A stretch of DNA of 64,000 nucleotides. Source: Nonomuraea rubra. Its GTDB lineage: Bacteria > Actinomycetota > Actinomycetes > Streptosporangiales > Streptosporangiaceae. Location of the stretch: contig NZ_JACHMI010000001.1 in assembly GCF_014207985.1 (NCBI RefSeq), positions 7,423,001 through 7,487,000 on the forward strand, in the 5' to 3' direction. Below, piece by piece: positions 59,789 through 64,000 of the stretch. Each line of letters starts with the position of its first letter. The first letter of the stretch is position 1. A program made the position numbers and the translations under genes. Under the pieces are notes generated by a model, which had not been told where the DNA came from, did not search any database, and was given only the letters and a program-made list of their open reading frames with translations.

Positions 59789-60478
59789 TTGCCGCTGCTC
59801 GCGCTGCTCCTGCTGCTGCTCGTGGCGGCCGCCGGCTGCGCGGCGGAACCGCCGGCGCCGGCCCCTGTCCCGGCTCCGTCCAGGCCCGCGCCGCCGCCCA
59901 GGCCGATCGCGCCCGCTCCCGCCCCCGCCCCGGAGAAGGTGCGGGTCCCGCGCTCGGCCTCCGGCCGTTACGCGGTCGTCCGGGGCGGCGCGCCCGCCAG
60001 GCGGGGACGCGGGCGGGTGGTGCGGTACCTCGTCGAGGTGGAGCGCGGCCTGCCGTTCGACCCCGCCCGGTTCGCCGCCGAGGTGCACCGCACGCTCAAC
60101 GACGTGCGCGGCTGGGCCCGCTTCCAGCGGGTGGACCACGGCCCGGTGCGGGTGCGGGTCGCGCTGTCCAGCCCGCGCCTGACCGTCCGCCAGTGCCTGC
60201 CGCTGCGTACGGGCGGCGAGCTGTCCTGCTGGAACGGCCACCGCTCGGTCATCAATGCGCTGCGCTGGGCCGAGGGCGTCCCGCAGTACGGCGGCGACCT
60301 GGCCGCCTACCGCCGCTACCTGATCAGCCACGAGGTCGGCCACGCCCTGGGCCACCGCCACCGAAGCTGCCCGGGACCCGGACGCCCCGCCCCGGTCATG
60401 GTGCAGCAGTCGAAGTCGCTGGGCCACTGCCGCCCCAACCCGTGGCCCTACCCCCACCGCGGCTCCGACGAGCGCTAG
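59789..60478 (+). CDS. Lipoprotein zinc metalloprotease-like protein (DUF3152-type)
   Basis: 229 aa with a TTG start preceded by GGGGAGG. The signal peptide ends in the lipobox VAAAGC (residue ~17), followed by a Pro/Ala linker. The C-terminal domain has the zinc motif HEVGHALGHRH (residues ~190-200) and four Cys, as in DUF3152 proteins of actinomycetes. It is probably surface-anchored; substrate unknown. Between 59660 and 59788 I see only a short repeat of the previous gene's GCCGTACGCGCCACCA end. Confidence 0.85.
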   Translation: MPLLALLLLLLVAAAGCAAEPPAPAPVPAPSRPAPPPRPIAPAPAPAPEKVRVPRSASGRYAVVRGGAPARRGRGRVVRYLVEVERGLPFDPARFAAEVHRTLNDVRGWARFQRVDHGPVRVRVALSSPRLTVRQCLPLRTGGELSCWNGHRSVINALRWAEGVPQYGGDLAAYRRYLISHEVGHALGHRHRSCPGPGRPAPVMVQQSKSLGHCRPNPWPYPHRGSDER

Positions 60479-60488
60479 CGGGCGGCGC

Positions 60489-61064
60489 TCAGGCGAGCCC
60501 CTGCCCGGTGCCGACCCCGCGCAGCAGCGTGTCGACCAGGCGGGCCGCCAGGGCGTCGGGCTCGCCGTCGCGGGTCTGCGCCGCCTCGTGGCACAGCGCG
60601 TAGTAGACCCGCCTGGCCCAGAGCGGGTCCACGTCGGCACGGAGCACGCCCGCCTCCTGCGCCCTGCGGAACAGCCGCTCGCAGCGGGCGTCGACCTCGG
60701 CGTGCACCCTGACCACCTCGGGGTCGTCCGACAACGTGCGGCTCATCGCGAAGCCCCAGTCGATCTTCACGCGCAGCACGTTGGCGGTGGCCTGGTAGAG
60801 CGCGACGAGCGGCGGGGCGGTCTCGGGGTGCGCGGCGTCGATGGCCTCGGCGAAGCGCTGGTTGGCCCACGCCGCCATCGCGTCCACCAGCGCCTCGCGC
60901 GAGGCGAAGCGCCGGTGCACGGTGGTCCGCGCCACCCCGGCGGCCTCGGCGATCTGCTCCATGCTGGCCGCCGGGTTCCTGCTGAGCACGCGTTCGGCGG
61001 CCTCCAGGATCGTGCGCACCGTGCGCTCGGCGTCGGACCGCCGGGCTCGCGTCGTCTCACTCAC
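60489..61064 (-). CDS. TetR-family transcriptional regulator
   Basis: 191 aa, GTG start. The N-terminal helix-turn-helix is SMEQIAEAAGVARTTVHRRFASREALVDAM; the C-terminal ligand domain is not diagnostic. A TACCCT box (61077-61072) 7 nt before the GTG suggests leaderless expression. It is divergent from the SDR gene and very likely represses it through the inverted repeat between them. Confidence 0.92.
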   Translation of the reverse strand: MSETTRARRSDAERTVRTILEAAERVLSRNPAASMEQIAEAAGVARTTVHRRFASREALVDAMAAWANQRFAEAIDAAHPETAPPLVALYQATANVLRVKIDWGFAMSRTLSDDPEVVRVHAEVDARCERLFRRAQEAGVLRADVDPLWARRVYYALCHEAAQTRDGEPDALAARLVDTLLRGVGTGQGLA

Positions 61065-61071
61065 ATCGCAC

Positions 61072-61077
61072 AGGGTA
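61072..61077 (-). promoter_or_regulatory. -10 box of the TetR gene
   Basis: TACCCT on the minus strand, 7 nt before the GTG at 61064; leaderless spacing. Confidence 0.45.
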
Positions 61078-61103
61078 CGGCATCGTCTCCTCTAACCCCG
61101 AAG

Positions 61104-61133
61104 TTGCATCATCAGTGTTGCAAGTTCTACATT
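61104..61133 (+). promoter_or_regulatory. Promoter of the SDR gene with TetR operator
   Basis: TTGCAT (61104-61109), 18-bp spacer and TACATT (61128-61133). The inverted repeat TTGCA (61104-61108) / TGCAA (61119-61123) covers the -35 and spacer, a natural TetR site. Confidence 0.5.
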
Positions 61134-61175
61134 GACCGCATCAGAGCTGAAGCGACTAACGAGGAGCACCCGAGC

Positions 61176-61964
61176 ATGGACATGCGACTGACCGGCAAGA
61201 CCGCCGTGGTGACCGGCGCGAGCAGGGGCATCGGCCTCGCCATCGTGCGGGCGCTGACCGCCGAGGGCGTGCGGATCGCGGCCGCCGCGCGCACAGCCTC
61301 TCCCGAGCTGAAGGAGACCGGCGCCGTTCTCCTGGCGGCCGACCTGTCCACCCCCGAGGGGCCCGCCGAGATGATCGGCCGGGCGGCGGCCGAGCTGGGC
61401 GAGATCGACCTGCTGGTCAACAACGTGGGCGGCGGCGACGGGGGCGCGGCCCTGGCCGGCGGCTTCCTGACCGTGAGCGACGAGGTGTGGCACCAGGTCC
61501 ACGAGCTGAACCTGCTCAGCGCCGTACGCGCCACCCGCGCCGCCCTGCCGAGCCTCCTGCGCCGCCACGGCACGGTGATCAACATCTCGTCCAACAGCGC
61601 CCGGGCACCGGGCATGGGCCCGATCGCGTACGCGACGGCCAAGGCCGCGCTGACCGCCTTCGGCAAGGCCCTGGCGGAGGAGTTCGGCCCGCAGGGCGTA
61701 CGGGTCAGCACGGTCTCCCCCGGCGCCGTGCTCACCTCGATGTGGGAGGCCCCCGACGGGTACGGCGCCGCGATGGCGCGGGCCCACGGCGTGGACCACG
61801 AGCACTTCCTGGCGGGGCTGCCGTCGAACGCCGGGATGACGACCGGTAGGTTCGTCCAACCGGACGAGGTCGCCGCTCTGGTGACATGGCTGGCATCGCC
61901 GCACGCCGGAAGCGTCAGCGGCGCCGACTACGTCATCGACGGCGGAACGATCAAGACCGTCTGA
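61176..61964 (+). CDS. Short-chain dehydrogenase/reductase
   Basis: 262 aa, start with GAGGAG 9 nt upstream. Classical SDR: cofactor motif VVTGASRGIGLAIV, NNVGGG, the catalytic Ser in INISSNSA and YATAKAA, and the C-terminal GADYVIDGG. It oxidises or reduces an alcohol/carbonyl with NAD(P); the substrate is unknown, likely the ligand class sensed by the divergent TetR protein. Confidence 0.92.
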   Translation: MDMRLTGKTAVVTGASRGIGLAIVRALTAEGVRIAAAARTASPELKETGAVLLAADLSTPEGPAEMIGRAAAELGEIDLLVNNVGGGDGGAALAGGFLTVSDEVWHQVHELNLLSAVRATRAALPSLLRRHGTVINISSNSARAPGMGPIAYATAKAALTAFGKALAEEFGPQGVRVSTVSPGAVLTSMWEAPDGYGAAMARAHGVDHEHFLAGLPSNAGMTTGRFVQPDEVAALVTWLASPHAGSVSGADYVIDGGTIKTV

Positions 61965-61966
61965 CG

Positions 61967-61981
61967 TATCGCGATATATCG
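61967..61981. promoter_or_regulatory. Overlapping AT-rich palindromes after the SDR gene
   Basis: TATCGCGATA (61967-61976) and CGATATATCG (61972-61981) are perfect overlapping palindromes, 65 bp before the MBL gene. This AT-rich form is common for PadR- and GntR-like operators; no such regulator is in view. Confidence 0.4.
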
Positions 61982-62045
61982 TAGGAACACCGGGGAGTTC
62001 CGTCCGGTTGGGGCGGAACAGACGAAGATCCAGGGGAGTGTGGCA

Positions 62046-63167
62046 ATGACAGGGATGCGGACGGCACGGCGGATCCTGGTGGGCGGCGCGGCCCTGGCCG
62101 CGGCCGGATGGGCGCTGCGCGAGGTGCCCGCCGAGCTGGGCGTGCGGCCGCTGGAGTCGGGGCCGGACCGGGCGGCGCGGATCCGGCGCTCGCCGCAGTT
62201 CAGGGACGGCTCGTTCGTGAACACGATGCCCGAGCAGACCACGATGATGACCACGCCGCCGGTCGGGCTGCTCGGCGAGCTGGCCAAGGAGAGGGAGCAG
62301 CGGCGGCCCGCCGGTCTCATCCCGCTGCGCGTCCCGCCGGCCGACCCGCCGCCCGCCGACGGGGTGCGCGCCATCTGGTACGGCCACGCCTCCACGCTCG
62401 TGGAGATCGAGGGCAAGCGGGTGCTGTTCGACCCGGTGTGGAGCCGGCGCCCCTCCCCCTCGCAGCTCGTCGGCCCCAAGCGGCACCACCCCGTGCCCGT
62501 GGAGCTGGGCGAGCTGCCCCAGGTGGACGCGATCGCGATCTCGCACGACCACTACGACCACCTCGACCTGGCCACGGTGCGCTCGCTGACCCGCACGCAG
62601 AAGGCACCGTTCCTGGTGCCGCTGGGCATCGGGGCGCACCTGGAGCGGTGGGGCGTGCCCGCGTACCGGATCATCGAGCTGGACTGGGACGAGGAGGCGC
62701 AGGTCGGCGGCCTGCGCTTCGTCGCGACCGCCGCCCGCCACTTCTCCGGCAGGTCCCTGACCCGCAACGACACGCTGTGGGGCTCCTGGGTCGTCGCCGG
62801 CCGGTCCAGGCGGGTCTTCTACGCGGGCGACTCCGGCTACTTCGAGGGCTACCGCGGGATCGGGTCGGCCCACGGGCCGTTCGACCTGACGCTGATGCCG
62901 ATCGGCGCCTACAGCCCGGCCTGGCCGGACATCCACATGAACCCGGAAGAGGCCGTCAACGCCCACCTCGATCTGGGCGGGAAGCTGCTGCTGCCGGTGC
63001 ACTGGGCCACGTTCACGCTGGCGCTGCACCCGTGGGCCGAGCCGGTGGAGCGGCTGTGGCGGGAGGCCAAGGCCCGCGACGTGAAGATCGCCGTGCCGCG
63101 GCCGGGCGAGGCCGTGGACGCCTCGGCCGCTCCGGCCGTGGAAGGCTGGTGGGAGATGCTGCACTGA
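62046..63167 (+). CDS. MBL-fold metal-dependent hydrolase (NAPE-PLD/UlaG-like)
   Basis: 373 aa from the ATG at 62046 with AGGGGAG 7 nt upstream. One hydrophobic helix at residues ~9-26 may anchor it. The metal motif is ISHDHYDHLD, followed by the later His in TAARHFSG, Asp in YAGDSGYF and His in LLPVHWATF. The closest known class is the N-acyl-phosphatidylethanolamine phospholipase D-like family. It is likely a phosphodiesterase; the lipid or other substrate is unknown. Confidence 0.9.
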   Translation: MTGMRTARRILVGGAALAAAGWALREVPAELGVRPLESGPDRAARIRRSPQFRDGSFVNTMPEQTTMMTTPPVGLLGELAKEREQRRPAGLIPLRVPPADPPPADGVRAIWYGHASTLVEIEGKRVLFDPVWSRRPSPSQLVGPKRHHPVPVELGELPQVDAIAISHDHYDHLDLATVRSLTRTQKAPFLVPLGIGAHLERWGVPAYRIIELDWDEEAQVGGLRFVATAARHFSGRSLTRNDTLWGSWVVAGRSRRVFYAGDSGYFEGYRGIGSAHGPFDLTLMPIGAYSPAWPDIHMNPEEAVNAHLDLGGKLLLPVHWATFTLALHPWAEPVERLWREAKARDVKIAVPRPGEAVDASAAPAVEGWWEMLH

Positions 63168-63180
63168 CCACCCCGGGTCG

Positions 63181-63186
63181 TACAGT
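63181..63186 (+). promoter_or_regulatory. -10 box of the pirin gene
   Basis: TACAGT 6 nt before the GTG at 63193; CTGCAC 16 bp earlier could be the -35. Leaderless spacing. Confidence 0.5.
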
Positions 63187-63192
63187 TCTGCC

Positions 63193-64000
63193 GTGAGCAA
63201 CCTGGAGCTTGACCCGCGGGAGATCCGCGGCGGCGCCGGCGAGGTCGCCGGCCGCGAGGTGCTGGAAGGGCGCGAGGTGCCGCTGGGCGGCCCGCGCGCG
63301 ATGTCCGTGAGCAGGACGCTGCCTGGCGTGCACCGGCGCATGATCGGTGCCTGGTGCTTCGTGGACGCCTACGGGCCGGAGCAGGCGACCATGCGGGTGC
63401 CGCCGCATCCGCACACCGGGCTGCAGACGGTGAGCTGGCTGGTCGCGGGCGAGGTGCTGCACCGCGACAGCCTGGGCACGCTGCAGGAGATCCGCCCCGG
63501 CCGGCTCAACCTGATGACCGCCGGGCGGGGCATCTCCCACTCGGAGGAGTCGCCGGCCGGGTCGGTGCTGCACGGCGTGCAGCTCTGGGTGGCGCTGCCG
63601 GACGCGTCCCGGCACGTGGAGCCGGGCTTCGAGCACCACCCCGCGCTGCCGGTGCTGTCCGGGCCCGGCTTCGCGGCGACCGTCGTCATGGGGACGCTCG
63701 GCGGGGTCACCTCGCCCGCCACCGCCTACAGCCCGCTCGCCGGGGCCGAGATCGCGGTGGACGGCGACTGCGAGGTGCCGGTGGATCCGGCGTTCGAGCA
63801 CGGGCTGCTGCTGCTCGACGGCGAGGTGGCCGAGGTCGGGCGGGGGCCGCTGGTGTACCTGCCGCCGGGGCGGTCCGGGGTGCGGCTGTCGGGGCGCGGG
63901 CGGGTGCTGCTGATCGGCGGTGAGCCGTTCGGCGAGGAGATCGTCATGTGGTGGAACTTCGTCGGGCGTTCCCACGACGAGATCGCCGCCTATCGCAAGG
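63193..64000 (+). CDS. Pirin-family cupin protein (cut by window edge)
   Basis: 269 codons are present before the window ends; the full protein is probably around 300 aa. The N-terminal cupin has the pirin metal motif PPHPHTGLQTVSWLVAGE with ligands also in GRGISHSEES, and LPGVHRRMIGAWCFVDAYG. Pirins are Fe-binding proteins, some with quercetin-dioxygenase activity. A -10 box 6 nt before the GTG suggests a leaderless mRNA. Confidence 0.9.
   Translation, partial: MSNLELDPREIRGGAGEVAGREVLEGREVPLGGPRAMSVSRTLPGVHRRMIGAWCFVDAYGPEQATMRVPPHPHTGLQTVSWLVAGEVLHRDSLGTLQEIRPGRLNLMTAGRGISHSEESPAGSVLHGVQLWVALPDASRHVEPGFEHHPALPVLSGPGFAATVVMGTLGGVTSPATAYSPLAGAEIAVDGDCEVPVDPAFEHGLLLLDGEVAEVGRGPLVYLPPGRSGVRLSGRGRVLLIGGEPFGEEIVMWWNFVGRSHDEIAAYRK

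Overview
The window is 64 kb of very GC-rich DNA (third positions almost always G or C, many GTG and a few TTG starts, many promoters whose -10 box sits 5-8 nt before the start codon). It reads as an actinomycete chromosome; the gene mix (MsiK-type sugar ABC operon without an ATPase gene, large LuxR/AAA and SARP-type regulators, PEP-phosphotransferase operon, many orphan GNAT, methyltransferase, TetR, MarR and MerR genes) suggests a Streptosporangiales/Nonomuraea-like soil organism, but the genus is inference. I see no rRNA, tRNA, CRISPR array, transposase, integrase or phage structural gene.

Layout. 1-2.9 kb: the end of a NarL-type two-component system, then a complete OmpR-type system. 2.9-11.1 kb: a 943-aa NACHT NTPase downstream of propionyl-CoA synthetase, divergent from an RlaP-type nucleotidyltransferase that overlaps a large AAA/LuxR regulator. 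11.1-20.4 kb: mostly single housekeeping or accessory genes (arylamine N-acetyltransferase, GNAT with an overlapping 29-codon upstream ORF, a DnaJ-like zinc-motif protein, methyltransferases, peptide deformylase, XRE-cupin regulator with a group II amino-acid decarboxylase, CBS protein, class-A beta-lactamase-like hydrolase). 20.5-27.1 kb: one apparent operon with a whole PTS (DeoR regulator, PfkB kinase, mannitol-type EIIC, EIIB, EIIA, zinc polyol-phosphate dehydrogenase, HPr, Enzyme I). 27.2-39.9 kb: ClpC/ClpB-type ATPase, HAD phosphatase, 6-phosphogluconate dehydrogenase, thioesterase/WYL regulator, epoxide hydrolase, then a small-gene run (MazF-like, VOC, SMI1/KNR4, aminoglycoside phosphotransferase) and a histidine-rich membrane protein facing a MarR regulator across a double palindrome. 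39.9-49.4 kb: a glycan-uptake locus: GH4 glycosidase and DeoR repressor on one side; PfkB kinase, lipoprotein, two permeases and a 967-aa secreted PIG-L deacetylase on the other. 49.4-64 kb: CAP-domain protein, small secreted proteins, prolyl oligopeptidase with a MerR/TipA-type regulator, two zinc metalloproteases, SARP-like regulator, FAD oxidoreductase, TetR/SDR pair, MBL-fold hydrolase and the start of a pirin.

How the genes work together. The PTS operon can by itself move phosphate from PEP to an incoming hexitol, oxidise the hexitol phosphate to a ketose phosphate and phosphorylate it again. The 40-49 kb locus looks like import and breakdown of an N-acetylated glycan: extracellular deacetylation, ABC import, cytoplasmic hydrolysis and kinase. 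The most unusual small-scale features are a chain of two mini-ORFs linking the two sugar permeases through three consecutive GTGA overlaps, the overlapping leader ORF before the GNAT gene, several textbook operators (MerR, MarR, XRE), and many tandem repeats and low-complexity expansions at gene ends and in protein loops. No previously undescribed multi-gene system is certain; the lone NACHT protein and the coupled mini-ORFs are the best leads.
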